A DNA stretch of 64,000 nt from Verrucomicrobium sp. (lineage in GTDB: Bacteria > Verrucomicrobiota > Verrucomicrobiia > Methylacidiphilales > UBA1321), in contig JAFIGT010000001.1 of NCBI GenBank assembly GCA_017849585.1, positions 19,791 to 83,790 of the forward strand, read 5' to 3'. The notes below the pieces were generated by a model. The model made no database searches and had not been told where the DNA came from. It saw only the letters and a program-made list of their open reading frames with translations. A program made the position numbers and the translations under genes. The number at the start of each line of letters is the position of its first letter. Position 1 is the first letter of the stretch. This document shows, piece by piece, positions 50,608 to 59,492 of this stretch.

Positions 50608-51786
50608 TCAATTGGGGATGATGAGCTTTTGCCCCGGCTGCAACGTGCGGGGGTCGCTGATCTGATTGACACGGGTGAGTTTCGAAACCGAACAATCGTA
50701 GACTTGGGCAATGGAGGAGAGCGTTTCGCCACGGCGGATGACGTGGGTCTGGTTGGCAGGACGAGGAGTCTCAGCAGGTGCGGCGGCGGGAACGGTGGGG
50801 GCGACGGCCGGTGCTGGCGCGGGTGCAGGAGCCGTCACGGCGGGAGTCACCGCCGCAGGAGCGGTCGGAACCGCCGGGGCAGCGAGTGTGGCGGGAGTTG
50901 GCGCGGTCACCGCTGTGGTGGTAGCGGGAACCGTGGGATCGGCGGGCAGATGGGCGAAACCGTAATCGAAAAGGGCGGTGGCATCGGCCCATTTATTGGG
51001 CGTATCGAGAATGGTGAGGTGCAACTCGCGGCCATTGCGCGTGGCGGCAGCGGCGTAGGTGTGGCGGGAGGTGTAGGTCCAGCCGGTCTTGGCGGGGCCC
51101 ATGCCGGAGTAGACGCCGAGAAGTTTGTTGTGATTTTTGAGGGTTTGGCTGCGCGCGGCGGTTTTTAGAAAGTAGGTCTTGGTGCTGGCGATGCGGCGCA
51201 ATTCGGGAACGCGGACGAACGCTTCGAAGATTTTCATGAGGTCTTCGCTGGTGGTGTATTGACCGGGCGTGGGCAGGCCGTTGGGAGTCTTGAAATTGGA
51301 GTTGCGACAGCCGAGGCGGATGGCGCGGTTGTTCATCATGTTGATGAAGTTGGTGACATTGCCGCCAGTGTAACGCGCGAGGGCGATGGCGGAGTCGTTA
51401 TCGGAACCGAGCAGGAGCGAGTAAACGAGATCGCGCACGGCCACGGTTTCTCCCGGAATCAGCGGAACGTTGCTGGGCTCAGCTTTGTCATCAGAGGTGA
51501 TGAGCACCGTGCCGCCAAGTCCCTTGGTTTCGTAAACAAGAAGGGCCGTCAACATCTTGACCGTGCTGGCGGGGGGGAGTTCCTTGCCGGCGTTGCGGGC
51601 GAAAATTACTTCTCCGGTCTTCTCATCCACCAGGAGCGCGCTCTTGGCGCGAACGAGGGAATTGATATCCCGTTCGAGGGGGTGCGTGTCGCGACCGGCG
51701 GCCATAGCCGTCGCGCCAGTCATCATTCCCAGAATGAGGACCGGCAGGCATAATTCCCAGAATGCCTGTTTCAAAGGGTGTAACAT
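50608..51786 (-). CDS. D-alanyl-D-alanine carboxypeptidase (S11) with C-terminal LysM
   Basis: A 392-residue periplasmic peptidoglycan enzyme trimming pentapeptides. Signal peptide (about 1-30), then S11 motifs: STVK in LPPASTVKMLTALLVYE, SDN in LLGSDNDSAIALARY, and KTG in GPAKTGWTYTSRHTYAAAA. A low-complexity Ala/Pro/Thr/Val linker (about 275-345) leads to a LysM domain (VIRRGETLSSIAQVYDCSVSKLTRVNQISDPRTLQPGQKLIIPN) that should bind glycan strands. The fusion of a carboxypeptidase with LysM is less usual than the C-terminal PBP5 domain. It follows the TPR gene on the same strand. Confidence 0.93.
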   Translation of the reverse strand: MLHPLKQAFWELCLPVLILGMMTGATAMAAGRDTHPLERDINSLVRAKSALLVDEKTGEVIFARNAGKELPPASTVKMLTALLVYETKGLGGTVLITSDDKAEPSNVPLIPGETVAVRDLVYSLLLGSDNDSAIALARYTGGNVTNFINMMNNRAIRLGCRNSNFKTPNGLPTPGQYTTSEDLMKIFEAFVRVPELRRIASTKTYFLKTAARSQTLKNHNKLLGVYSGMGPAKTGWTYTSRHTYAAAATRNGRELHLTILDTPNKWADATALFDYGFAHLPADPTVPATTTAVTAPTPATLAAPAVPTAPAAVTPAVTAPAPAPAPAVAPTVPAAAPAETPRPANQTHVIRRGETLSSIAQVYDCSVSKLTRVNQISDPRTLQPGQKLIIPN

Positions 51787-51891
51787 GGTTTGCGGATACT
51801 AAATCTATATGTCGGTTCGGTTACAATAAAAAATTAATGGTCTGAACGAGCCAAACTACTAACGAGGGGCTTCCTGAAGAGCGGAGGCAAT

Positions 51892-53850
51892 TTACTTTTT
51901 CGCGGGCGGACGGGCTTTACCGTTCTTGGCTTCCGCGAGGGCGGCGTCGAGTTTTGACTTGGCGTCCTTGTTCTCGGGATCGAGTTTCACGACTTTTTGC
52001 CAAAGTTCGGTGGCGTTGGCGATCTGGCCCAGTTTTGCGTAGGTATCAGCGAGGTGGCCGAGGACAACGGGGTCTTCCTTGGTCAGGGAACTGGCCTGTT
52101 GCAGGAGCGGGAGGGCTTCCTTGGGTTGGTTCAGTTTGAAATAAATCCAGCCGAGGGTGTCGAGGAAGGCACCATTGGCGGGTTCGGACTCGAGCGATTT
52201 CTTGCTCATCTTGAGCGCTTCGTCGAGATTGCGGCCTTCTTCGGACCAATGATAGGCCAGGGCATTGAGCATGTTGGGATTGTCGGGGAATTTGCGCAGG
52301 CCCTCGCGCAGGGTCGGCTCGATCTGGTCCTTCTTGCCGGCGAGTTCCTGGGTCATCGAGAGTTCGAGGTAGAAATTCTCATTGAGCAGCGGCGAGTCCG
52401 AACCCGTAGCGAGGATCTTCACCTGCGCAAAGGAGTTGAGCGCGTCGTCGTATTTCTTTTGCTCGCGGGAGGAGATGGCTTGTAACAGGCAGATGCGACC
52501 GGAGGTGGGGAAACGCCGTTGCGCGGCGCGGAGGGTGGCATCCGCCTGGGTGTAGTTTTTGGAGCGGAGCTGGACGTAGGCGAGTTGCAGGTGGGCGGGA
52601 AGCGAGGTGGGATCGAGCGCGAGGGCTTGTTGGTAATTTTGTTCGGCCTTGTCGAAGCGGTCGAGGCGTTCGTACAACCCAGCGAGGTCGTTGTAGAGCT
52701 CGATGCGGGTCGGGGTGCGGCTGATCATGCGTTCGAGCACATCGATCGCCTTCTGTGTCTGGTTGGAACCGCTGTACAATTTCGAGAGCGTGTTGCCGAG
52801 CCAGCCATCGCCGTAGTCGGGCCGCAATTCGTAAGCCTGCTCGTAGAACTTCAACGCTTCGTCGCGCTGACCGACATTGAAGAGGAGATTCGCGAGCCGC
52901 AATTGCACCTCGATGTTGAGCGGGGAATTCTCGTGCGCCTGACGGGCGAACTCGATGGCCTTGTCGTTAATGCCAAGTGTGGCGTAACATTCGGAGAGCA
53001 ATTGCAGGAGTTCCGTGCTGGGTTCGCCCTTGCAGGCGAGAGCCTTTTCGTAGAGCGGGAGCAGGCGCGCGGCGACGTCCTTGGCATGCTCCTTATTCGT
53101 GGCCTGCAGCGGATTCTGCCGCTGCTCCTCGTTGAGCAATTCCTGGTAGAGGCGGGCGAGATTGATCCAGAAGGAAGCCTTGCCGGTGTTTTGCTTCACG
53201 GTCTGCTCGACCGTTTTCATGGCTTCGTCGAACTTCCCCTGCTCGCTGTAGATTTCGAACAACACGCGGTAGGCGGTGACTTGATCCGGCGTGGTGGCGA
53301 GCACTTCGCGGGCAAGCGCGAGGGCCTGATCATTGCGCTTGAGCAACCGGTAGGCGTAGGCGGTGGCGGCTTTGAGATCGGCGGAATCGGGGTTGCTCTG
53401 GAGGCCAAGCTTCAAGTACGAGAGCGCCTGTTCGATCTGGTTGCGTTGGAGGAAATAGAGGGCGGTCTTCAGGTGGGCCTGCACGAAATGCGGGTCCAGC
53501 TTGGTGATGGCGAGATAGAGCGGGAGAGCGGTGGCGAAACCTTGACGAAGTTCCACGCGGAGCGCCTCGATGTAGAGGGCGTGTGATTTGGCCTGCTTTT
53601 CCCCTTCGGGAGACAGGCGCGCGGGAACCACCGGCTCCGGGGCCGGCCATTCAATATAAACCATCGGGAGAGCCGAAGACGCAAACGGAGCCGGGGCAGG
53701 AATAGACGAGGTATCCGGCTTCGAGGAAGCCGGACCAACAATCACACTTTTGCCGGGTGTTGACGCTTCAGTTCCCGCGGCATACGCGAGGACTGGATAA
53801 AAGCTTAGCAGCGTTACCCACAAGGCAATGAAACATGGCCGAGGGATCAC
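51892..53850 (-). CDS. Secreted tetratricopeptide repeat protein
   Basis: A 652-residue exported protein with a signal peptide (MIPRPCFIALWVTLLSFYPVLAYAAG) and an Ala/Pro/Ser-rich segment, followed by about fifteen TPR units from about residue 85 to the end (for example KLDPHFVQAHLKTALYFLQRNQIEQALSYLKLGLQSNPDS, and GAFLDTLGWIYFKLNQPKEALPLLQQASSLTKEDP). The C-terminus is basic (Lys-rich). It probably scaffolds envelope assembly, as TPR proteins do in biogenesis of outer-membrane components. The start is GTG at 53850, 18 bases after the small COX24-like gene; hisG, the COX24-like gene and this one probably share a transcript. Confidence 0.88.
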   Translation of the reverse strand: MIPRPCFIALWVTLLSFYPVLAYAAGTEASTPGKSVIVGPASSKPDTSSIPAPAPFASSALPMVYIEWPAPEPVVPARLSPEGEKQAKSHALYIEALRVELRQGFATALPLYLAITKLDPHFVQAHLKTALYFLQRNQIEQALSYLKLGLQSNPDSADLKAATAYAYRLLKRNDQALALAREVLATTPDQVTAYRVLFEIYSEQGKFDEAMKTVEQTVKQNTGKASFWINLARLYQELLNEEQRQNPLQATNKEHAKDVAARLLPLYEKALACKGEPSTELLQLLSECYATLGINDKAIEFARQAHENSPLNIEVQLRLANLLFNVGQRDEALKFYEQAYELRPDYGDGWLGNTLSKLYSGSNQTQKAIDVLERMISRTPTRIELYNDLAGLYERLDRFDKAEQNYQQALALDPTSLPAHLQLAYVQLRSKNYTQADATLRAAQRRFPTSGRICLLQAISSREQKKYDDALNSFAQVKILATGSDSPLLNENFYLELSMTQELAGKKDQIEPTLREGLRKFPDNPNMLNALAYHWSEEGRNLDEALKMSKKSLESEPANGAFLDTLGWIYFKLNQPKEALPLLQQASSLTKEDPVVLGHLADTYAKLGQIANATELWQKVVKLDPENKDAKSKLDAALAEAKNGKARPPAKK

Positions 53851-53868
53851 GCTGCTAAGAGTAGAGGC

Positions 53869-53973
53869 CTAAGCCTTGTAACGCAAACGCTTCTTATGAC
53901 GATTCGCCTTCATGCGCTTGCGGCGCTTATGTTTGGCAATCTTCGTTTTGCGTCGTTTCTTGAGTGATCCCAT
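53869..53973 (-). CDS. AURKAIP1/COX24-type small basic protein (mS38/bS22-like)
   Basis: A 34-residue, very basic protein: it starts MGSLKKRRKTKIAKHKRRKR, continues with MKANRHKKRL and ends in RYKA. This matches the AURKAIP1/COX24 C-terminal domain, seen in bacteria as a separate tiny gene (in Bacteroidetes, Verrucomicrobia and, as bS22, in mycobacteria) and in mitochondrial ribosomal protein mS38. It is expected to sit at the small-subunit decoding region; that placement is by homology. It lies 32 bases downstream of hisG and 18 bases before the TPR gene on the same strand. Confidence 0.9.
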   Translation of the reverse strand: MGSLKKRRKTKIAKHKRRKRMKANRHKKRLRYKA

Positions 53974-54005
53974 AATTTGAACTTCTGATTTAAAAGCGAT
54001 TCTCG

Positions 54006-54887
54006 CTAATACACAACCTTATTCAACGGATATTCGATGATTCCTTCCGCGCCCAGCTCTTTGAGCTGGGGAATAATCTCGCGGACGACTTTTTCATCGA
54101 GAATGGTCTCGATGGCTACCCAATCGAGCTGGGATAGCGGCGCGACCGTGGGGTTGCGCAGCGCCGGGAGACATTTCAACAACCGGTTGAGATTGCTCTT
54201 CGGCACATTCATTTTCAATCCCACCTTGCGTCGGGCATTGAGGGCGCCCTGCAGGAGGAGCGCGAAATTGGAGATGATCTTGCGTTTGGCCGGGTCGGCC
54301 CAGACCGCCTTGTTCGCGATGAGCTGGGGATAGCTTTCCATCAGCGTGTCGACGATGCGCAGGTTATTCGCCTTGAGCGAAGACCCGGTCTCGGTGAGGT
54401 CGACAATGGCGTCGACCAGCTCGGGCACCTTCACTTCGGTGGCACCCCAGGAGAATTCCACTTCCGCCTTCACCTTGTGTTTGCGGAGGTAGGCTTTGAC
54501 GAGATTGACCGCCTCGGTGGCGATGCGCTTGCCCTTGAGGTCCTTGACCGAGCGGATCTTGGAATCCTCCGGCACGGCGAGCACCCAGCGGGCGGGCAGC
54601 GAGGTGGCGCGGCTGTAGGGCAGATCGCAAATCACGTGAACGGGCACGCCGTTTTCCGCGATCCAATCCTTGCCGGTAATGCCGAAATCGAGAAAACCCT
54701 GAGCCACGTAACGGCTCAGTTCCTGCGGGCGCACCAAGCGCGGATCGAAGGAGGGGTCGTCGATGAAGGGCTTGTAGCCACGGCTCGACATGGTCACGGA
54801 AAAACCGGCCTTGCCCATCAATTCGATGGTAGGCTTTTCGAGACTGCCCTTCGGCAATCCAAAACGGAGCGGTTTCTTCAGTTTCAT
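54006..54887 (-). CDS. hisG: ATP phosphoribosyltransferase (long form)
   Basis: A 293-residue enzyme for the first step of histidine synthesis. [18 protein letters not shown] begins the catalytic domain, [17 protein letters not shown] and [23 protein letters not shown] are diagnostic, and the C-terminal HisG_C regulatory domain (about 215-293, ending [13 protein letters not shown]) allows feedback by histidine without HisZ. Start at 54887. The only other his gene here, hisC, is 28 kb away, so the pathway is dispersed. Confidence 0.96.
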   Translation of the reverse strand: MKLKKPLRFGLPKGSLEKPTIELMGKAGFSVTMSSRGYKPFIDDPSFDPRLVRPQELSRYVAQGFLDFGITGKDWIAENGVPVHVICDLPYSRATSLPARWVLAVPEDSKIRSVKDLKGKRIATEAVNLVKAYLRKHKVKAEVEFSWGATEVKVPELVDAIVDLTETGSSLKANNLRIVDTLMESYPQLIANKAVWADPAKRKIISNFALLLQGALNARRKVGLKMNVPKSNLNRLLKCLPALRNPTVAPLSQLDWVAIETILDEKVVREIIPQLKELGAEGIIEYPLNKVVY

Positions 54888-55398
54888 CGGGAGCCGTTCA
54901 AGCTGCGGTCACGCGTCGATTTTGTAAAGTGCAAACTGCTGCGAGCGCAGGGCAATAGCTGGCGGCACAATGTGCCGCTGCGGCTAACAGCGTGAATCCT
55001 CCCCCTGTAACGCAGCGCGCGAGGCGCGCCTGCAGGAGGAAGGGGCGGCAGTGCCCCAGAAAAAAAGAGCGTCGACAATCGACTACGAGAATCGACCGCC
55101 TCTGTTGGGTGTCGATGAGAATGCGGGCTGCGTCGCGAGACGGAGAGATCACTCGATATAGTGAAAATCCAAGGCAATGGCGCGGTCATGCGGGTATTCA
55201 ACCACAAATCGCGCCGAACCGTTTGCGTTAGGTTTGCTGCGTGAGCTACGTGTGCGATATTTTTGCAGACACGTTTTGACATCGCTCCAAGACCGGAAAT
55301 GCCACGCCCCTTGTAGGGCGCCGCAGCGCGATGCAATCGCGCCCTACAGTTTAGAAACCGATTCGCAGATCGGGCGTGAGCGTCACTGGGTGCAGGAC
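54888..55398. other. Repeat-rich non-coding gap between hisG and the Gfo/Idh gene
   Basis: About 510 bases with no supportable gene. It contains the palindrome GCGGCACAATGTGCCGC (54962-54978), a GCGCGC-GAG-GCGCGC stem near 55012-55033, the element with TGTAGGGCG ends (55312-55348), and an imperfect GCAGGACTCAGCCCTGC (55392-55408) that reaches into the stop region of the next gene. Confidence 0.6.
55312..55348. repeat. TGTAGGGCG-ended inverted repeat
   Basis: TGTAGGGCG at 55312-55320 and CGCCCTACA at 55340-55348 form the stem ends, with a GC-rich loop containing GCGCGATGCAATCGCG. The same ends frame the perfect palindrome at 29010-29040. Confidence 0.65.
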
Positions 55399-56394
55399 TC
55401 AGCCCTGCCAGATGGAGTCGAGGAATTCCATGTATTTCACGCCGGTCGCGAAGCTGGGCTCGGGCTGGGTGCCGGTGCGGATGGCGTTAACGAAATCCTG
55501 TTCGACGGTCCATTGACCTTGTTCTTCGGCGCGGATGGGGCGTTCGTGGAGCGATTTCTGGCCGTTGAGGGCGACGTAGAGGCGGTCCTCGGTGAAGTCG
55601 TAGACGAGCGTTCCGGCATCGCCGTAGAGTTCGAGTTGTTCGTGGTGGGCGGCCTGCGCGACGCCGCTCCATTCGAGCGTGCCGAAGAGGTCATTGGGCC
55701 AGCGACCGGTGATGCTCACCCAGTCGGGAATTTGCACGTGGTACCCTTGCCGGTCGGGATGAAAGACGTGGTGGGTGGCGCGGAGTTCGAGGGGATGACC
55801 GAGCCATTTGCCGAGGACTTCGGCGTAGATGCCGACGGAGAGGATGTTCTGGCCGCTGAGTTCGATCTTCTGCCGCCAGTGCGCCGGAGTGGCGGGATTG
55901 GCCCAGGCGTCGTTAAAAGCCTGGAGCCGGAAGTGGAGGAGTTTGCCGAGGACGTTGTCCTTGAGGAGACGACGCACGGTGGGATCGCCACGCATGCCGT
56001 GGGGCGGCGGGCAGAGCATGGTGACTTGATTGGGTCGGGCCTGCGCGGCGGCGAGCATTTCGCGGGCTTGGGGGAGATTCATCGCCATGCGGGCCTGACA
56101 GAAGACATGCTTCCCGGCGGCGAGCGCGGCGAGGGTGAGCTCGGCGTGCATGTAGGGCGGGGTGCCAATCCAGATGGCGTGGAGGTCGGGCCGGGCGATG
56201 AGCGCTTTCCAGTCGTCCATGACTTCGGCAATGCCAAAGTCGCGCGCGATGGCTTCAGCAGTGGCGCGGCGCTGGTTGCAAACGGCGACAAATTCGAGAT
56301 TGGGAATCGATTTGAGGTTGGGCAGGTGCCGGGTGCGGACGATGCCGCCGGCGCCGATAAATCCAATGCGGAGTGTGCCGGAGGGGATGCTCAT
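55399..56394 (-). CDS. Gfo/Idh/MocA family oxidoreductase
   Basis: A 331-residue NAD(P)-dependent dehydrogenase. The N-terminal Rossmann domain starts LRIGFIGAGGIVRTRHLPNLKSIPNLEFVAVCN, with IWIGTPPYMHAELTLAALAAGKHVFCQARMAMN in place of the usual EKP segment (here QARMA, so the Lys of the EKP motif is absent). The C-terminal alpha/beta domain has the His of HGMRGDPTVRRLL-like segment. The loss of EKP in favour of QAR hints at altered activity. It probably acts on a sugar or inositol. No partner gene is adjacent. Confidence 0.85.
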   Translation of the reverse strand: MSIPSGTLRIGFIGAGGIVRTRHLPNLKSIPNLEFVAVCNQRRATAEAIARDFGIAEVMDDWKALIARPDLHAIWIGTPPYMHAELTLAALAAGKHVFCQARMAMNLPQAREMLAAAQARPNQVTMLCPPPHGMRGDPTVRRLLKDNVLGKLLHFRLQAFNDAWANPATPAHWRQKIELSGQNILSVGIYAEVLGKWLGHPLELRATHHVFHPDRQGYHVQIPDWVSITGRWPNDLFGTLEWSGVAQAAHHEQLELYGDAGTLVYDFTEDRLYVALNGQKSLHERPIRAEEQGQWTVEQDFVNAIRTGTQPEPSFATGVKYMEFLDSIWQG

Positions 56395-56462
56395 ACCTAT
56401 AAGTTTAGCTCATGATTTATGGAGAGGCAATAGATTTATAAGGTTAATTAATGTCGGCGTGA

Positions 56463-56571
56463 CCAGCGTGACGCTGGACCTGGTAGCTGATTTGCTACGC
56501 AAATCGCCTCAAAGACATTCACGTCCAGACTCCGTCATCCCGAGCGTAGTCGAGGGATCGGGCAAGGGGGT
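56463..56571 (+). repeat. Composite dispersed repeat, copy 2
   Basis: Same order as the 28321 copy: CCAGCGTGACGCTGG, then GTAGCTGATTTGCTACGCAAATCGCC, AAAGACATTC, then CCGTCATCCCGAGCG-AGTCGAGGGATCGGGCAAGGGGG. It lies in the 341-base gap between the Gfo/Idh and cysteine desulfurase genes, which otherwise holds no gene. Confidence 0.8.
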
Positions 56572-56729
56572 AGGTCGGCGCCTGTCTTCACAACTCGCGC
56601 GACAGATTAATTTGAATCCATTCCAAGGAACTCCCGTTGCCGAGAGTCCCAGTCTGAAGGCATGCGCCCCGCCGCTCTCTCCGCGAGTGGTTACAACGGA
56701 GGTCCAGATCGGGCGTCAGCTAACTGGGT

Positions 56730-56744
56730 CCAGCGTCACGCTGG
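56730..56744. repeat. CCAGCGTCACGCTGG palindrome over the cysteine desulfurase stop
   Basis: A perfect palindrome with 7-base arms. The TGA stop of the leftward gene (56736-56738) lies inside it, so the element encodes the last two to three residues and the stop. Confidence 0.75.
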
Positions 56745-57878
56745 CCGTTGGTGCGAGACAACGGTGCGGACGCGAGTGGCGATTTCGATGATGTCGGCGG
56801 GGGTGAGGTCGTGACCGATGGAAAAGCGCACAGTGGCGCCGATATCGGTCGGGGTGAGGCCCATGGCTTGCAGGACGTGCGAGGTTTGCACGGAGCCGAC
56901 GAGGCAGGCGGAACCGCTGGAGACGGAGAGTCCGGCGAGGTCGAGGGCGATGAGAAATTCCTCGGGATGCAAATCGGGGAAGCTGACATTGAGCGTATTG
57001 CCGAGGCGCTCGGTGGGATGGCCGTTGCGACGGATGGACGCGAGCGGGGCGAGCTCCTGCCAGAGTTGCTCGGTGAGGGCGAAGGTGGCGGTGTTGTGCG
57101 CCTCGCTTTCGGCGGTGGCGAATTCGAGCGCTTTCGCGAGACCGACAATCGCGGCGACGTTCTCGGTGCCGGGGCGGCGTTCGTTCTCGTGCGCGCCGCC
57201 TTCCATGAGCCGGGCCACGGGAATTCCGGCATGGAGATAGAGCAAGCCCGCGCCGTGGGGACCGCCGAATTTGTGCGCGGTGAGGCTGAGGGCAGAAACG
57301 TGCCAGGCTTGGGCGCGGAGCGGTTCCTTGCCCGCGCTCTGGACGGCGTCGGTGTGGAAGAGGATGCCTCGGTCCGCGCAGATTTCGCCAATGGCCGCAA
57401 CGGGGGATTTGACGCCGGTCTCGTTGTTGGCGGTCATGACGCTGACGAGCACGGTGTCGTCGCGCAACGCGCGGCGGAGATCGTCGGGATCGGTGCGGCC
57501 ATCGGGTTGCAGCGGGAGAAAGGTGACGTCGAATCCGTGGCGCTGTTGCAATGCCTGCGCGGCGTGGAGCACGGCGTGGTGTTCACCGGCGGAAACGATG
57601 ACATGCTGGCCACGCGCGCGATGCGCGAGGGCGAGCCCTTGCACGGCGAGGTTGCAGCTCTCGGTGCCGCCGCTGGTGAAGATAATCTCGGACGGTTTCG
57701 CACCGAGTAAGGAGGCGACCTGGTCACGGGCAATGTCGACCGCGCCGCGGGCGCGACGGCCTTCGGCATGGAGACTCGAGGGATTGCCGACGAGTCCGCG
57801 CTGGTAGGGCTCCATGACCACACGCACCCGCTCGTCGAGCGGCGTGGTGGCGTTGTGGTCGAGGTAGTACCGCTTCAT
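56736..57878 (-). CDS. Cysteine desulfurase (NifS/IscS-like)
   Basis: A 380-residue PLP enzyme that removes sulfur from cysteine. It begins KRYYLDHNATTPLDERV; IIFTSGGTESCNLAVQGL, VSAGEHHAVLHAAQ, SLTAHKFGGPHGAGLLYLH (PLP lysine) and SSGSACLVGSVQTSHVLQAMG (mobile catalytic Cys loop) are intact. The short loop is of the NifS/IscS type. A GTG at 57893 gives five extra residues; I prefer the ATG at 57878. It is 22 bases from the aminotransferase gene, so the two are likely co-transcribed. No isc, suf or thiI gene is adjacent. Confidence 0.93.
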   Translation of the reverse strand: MKRYYLDHNATTPLDERVRVVMEPYQRGLVGNPSSLHAEGRRARGAVDIARDQVASLLGAKPSEIIFTSGGTESCNLAVQGLALAHRARGQHVIVSAGEHHAVLHAAQALQQRHGFDVTFLPLQPDGRTDPDDLRRALRDDTVLVSVMTANNETGVKSPVAAIGEICADRGILFHTDAVQSAGKEPLRAQAWHVSALSLTAHKFGGPHGAGLLYLHAGIPVARLMEGGAHENERRPGTENVAAIVGLAKALEFATAESEAHNTATFALTEQLWQELAPLASIRRNGHPTERLGNTLNVSFPDLHPEEFLIALDLAGLSVSSGSACLVGSVQTSHVLQAMGLTPTDIGATVRFSIGHDLTPADIIEIATRVRTVVSHQRPA

Positions 57879-57900
57879 GCCGGCGTCGGACACCGCCCGG

Positions 57901-59322
57901 TTAATGGGCGGCGAGCTCTTCTTCCTGAGCGTCGGTGGATTTCATCGCCTTGAAGAAATTCTGGCCGAGATCCCAGACGGGACCGGGGAACTTTTTCAAA
58001 TCACCGAGGACGGATTCAAACGCGACCATGAAGCGGTCGACTTCCGTCTGGCCGATGATGAGCGGCGGGAGGAACTTGACCACGTCGGAGTTGTTCGCCG
58101 CGACCTGCGTGAGGATGCGGTGCTTCGAGAGCATCGGGGTGACGATGAGCTGCGGGAACATGCCCTTGTCGAGAGAGTGGACGAGCTTCCAGCCCATCTT
58201 GCCCATCATCGATTTCGGTTCTTCGAATTCGACGGCGCACATGAGGCCCTTCACGCGCACTTCCTTGATCATGTCGCTGCGCTTCTGCAATTCGAGGAGG
58301 CGGCGTTCGATTTCCGCGCCCTGCTTGGCGGCGTTCTCGATGAGGTTTTCTTCCTCGAGAATCGCGAGCGCGGCGAGACCGCTGGCGCAGGCGAGGTTGT
58401 TGCGGCCAAAGGTGGTGGAGTGGACGATGCAACGATCCATCCGCGAGAAGGTCTTCTGGTAGATGTCGCGGCGGGTGATGATCGCGGCGGCGGGGACGTA
58501 ACCGGCGCTGAGCGCCTTGGCGAGCGTGATGATGTCGGGCTCGAGACCCCAGTGTTCAAACGCGAACCATTTGCCGGTGCGACCGAGACCAGTCTGCACT
58601 TCGTCGCAGATGAGGAGCGTGCCGTACTTGCGGCAGAGCGCTTGCGCCTGCTGGTAGAAATCGTCCTTGGCAAATTTGACGCCCTTGCCCTGCACGAGTT
58701 CCATGATGAGCGCGGCGACGTCGCCTTTCTTCAACTCATACTCGAGCGCGGCGAGATCGCCCAGGTCGATATTGACGACGCCGGGAACGAACGGGCCGAA
58801 GCCTTCGTGGAAGTAGGGATTGGCCGTGACGGAGAGCGAACCGTAGCTGAGGCCGTGGTAGGAATTCTTGAGCGAGACGAGCCGGGGACGACCGGTCGCA
58901 CACTTGGCGAACTTGAGGGCGCCTTCGACGGACTCGGTGCCGCTGTTGCAGAGGAACACGGCGTTCAAATGCGGCGCGCCCTGCTTGGCGAGTCGCTTGA
59001 CGAGGGCTTCGGCGAGGAGACCGCTCATCAAGGCGGAGTCGAGCTGGACCATGTTCGGCAGGTCGAGGTCGAGGACGTCGCGGATGATCTTTTGCGCGCC
59101 GTCATGGTTGCGGCCGATGGCGTAAACGCCGAACCCGGAAAGGAAATCGAGGTAGTCGTTCCCGTCTTTGTCGTAGAGATACGAACCCTTGGCGCGGGTG
59201 TAAACTTTGTCGAATCCAATAGTGCGTTGCACCTTGACCAAAGTGCGGTTGAGATAGTTGTGGTGGAGGTCGTAGTTCTCACCCATGCGGGAGGCCACCA
59301 AAGCTTTAATATCCAGAGGCAT
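57901..59322 (-). CDS. Class III aminotransferase (HpnO/ornithine-aminotransferase-like)
   Basis: A 473-residue PLP enzyme. The N-terminus MGENYDLHHNYLNRTLVKVQRTIGFDKVYTRAKGSYLYDKDGNDYLDFLSGFGVYAIGRNH looks like the HpnO family of hopanoid side-chain aminotransferases, as do NSGTESVEGALKFAKCATGRPRLV, ELVQGKGVKFAKDDF, ICDEVQTGLGRTGKWFAFEHWGLEPDIITLAKALSAGYVPAAAI (PLP Lys) and SRMDRCIVHSTTFGRNNLA. Ornithine or acetylornithine aminotransferase is an alternative. The gene lies before the cysteine desulfurase and 13 kb from the HpnN-like transporter; no shc or hpn cluster is visible in the window. Confidence 0.85.
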   Translation of the reverse strand: MPLDIKALVASRMGENYDLHHNYLNRTLVKVQRTIGFDKVYTRAKGSYLYDKDGNDYLDFLSGFGVYAIGRNHDGAQKIIRDVLDLDLPNMVQLDSALMSGLLAEALVKRLAKQGAPHLNAVFLCNSGTESVEGALKFAKCATGRPRLVSLKNSYHGLSYGSLSVTANPYFHEGFGPFVPGVVNIDLGDLAALEYELKKGDVAALIMELVQGKGVKFAKDDFYQQAQALCRKYGTLLICDEVQTGLGRTGKWFAFEHWGLEPDIITLAKALSAGYVPAAAIITRRDIYQKTFSRMDRCIVHSTTFGRNNLACASGLAALAILEEENLIENAAKQGAEIERRLLELQKRSDMIKEVRVKGLMCAVEFEEPKSMMGKMGWKLVHSLDKGMFPQLIVTPMLSKHRILTQVAANNSDVVKFLPPLIIGQTEVDRFMVAFESVLGDLKKFPGPVWDLGQNFFKAMKSTDAQEEELAAH

Positions 59323-59368
59323 CCCAGCATTGAAGCACGTCCCGGCCCACTTTCAATGTATTACTCGT

Positions 59369-59399
59369 GGGGGCTCCGCCCCGCAGGGCTGAGCCCTGC
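59369..59399. repeat. Palindrome pair GGGGCTCCGCCCC and GCAGGGCTGAGCCCTGC
   Basis: Two adjoining palindromes; the second (59383-59399) is identical to that at 49991-50007 and is followed by ACCC. Located in the 309-base gap before argG with other repeats. Confidence 0.65.
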
Positions 59400-59492
59400 A
59401 CCCAGTAACGCGGCTCGCGATGCTCGCCGTCATACGTAACTGGATTTCCATCCCTCACTCAAGGATCGAACTCTTTGAGCCAGAAACGCAAA

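Noticed and set aside
54884..55336. 150-codon leftward frame upstream of hisG
   Set aside because: Runs through several palindromic repeats, overlaps the hisG start and has an Arg/Ser/Pro-rich composition without any motif.
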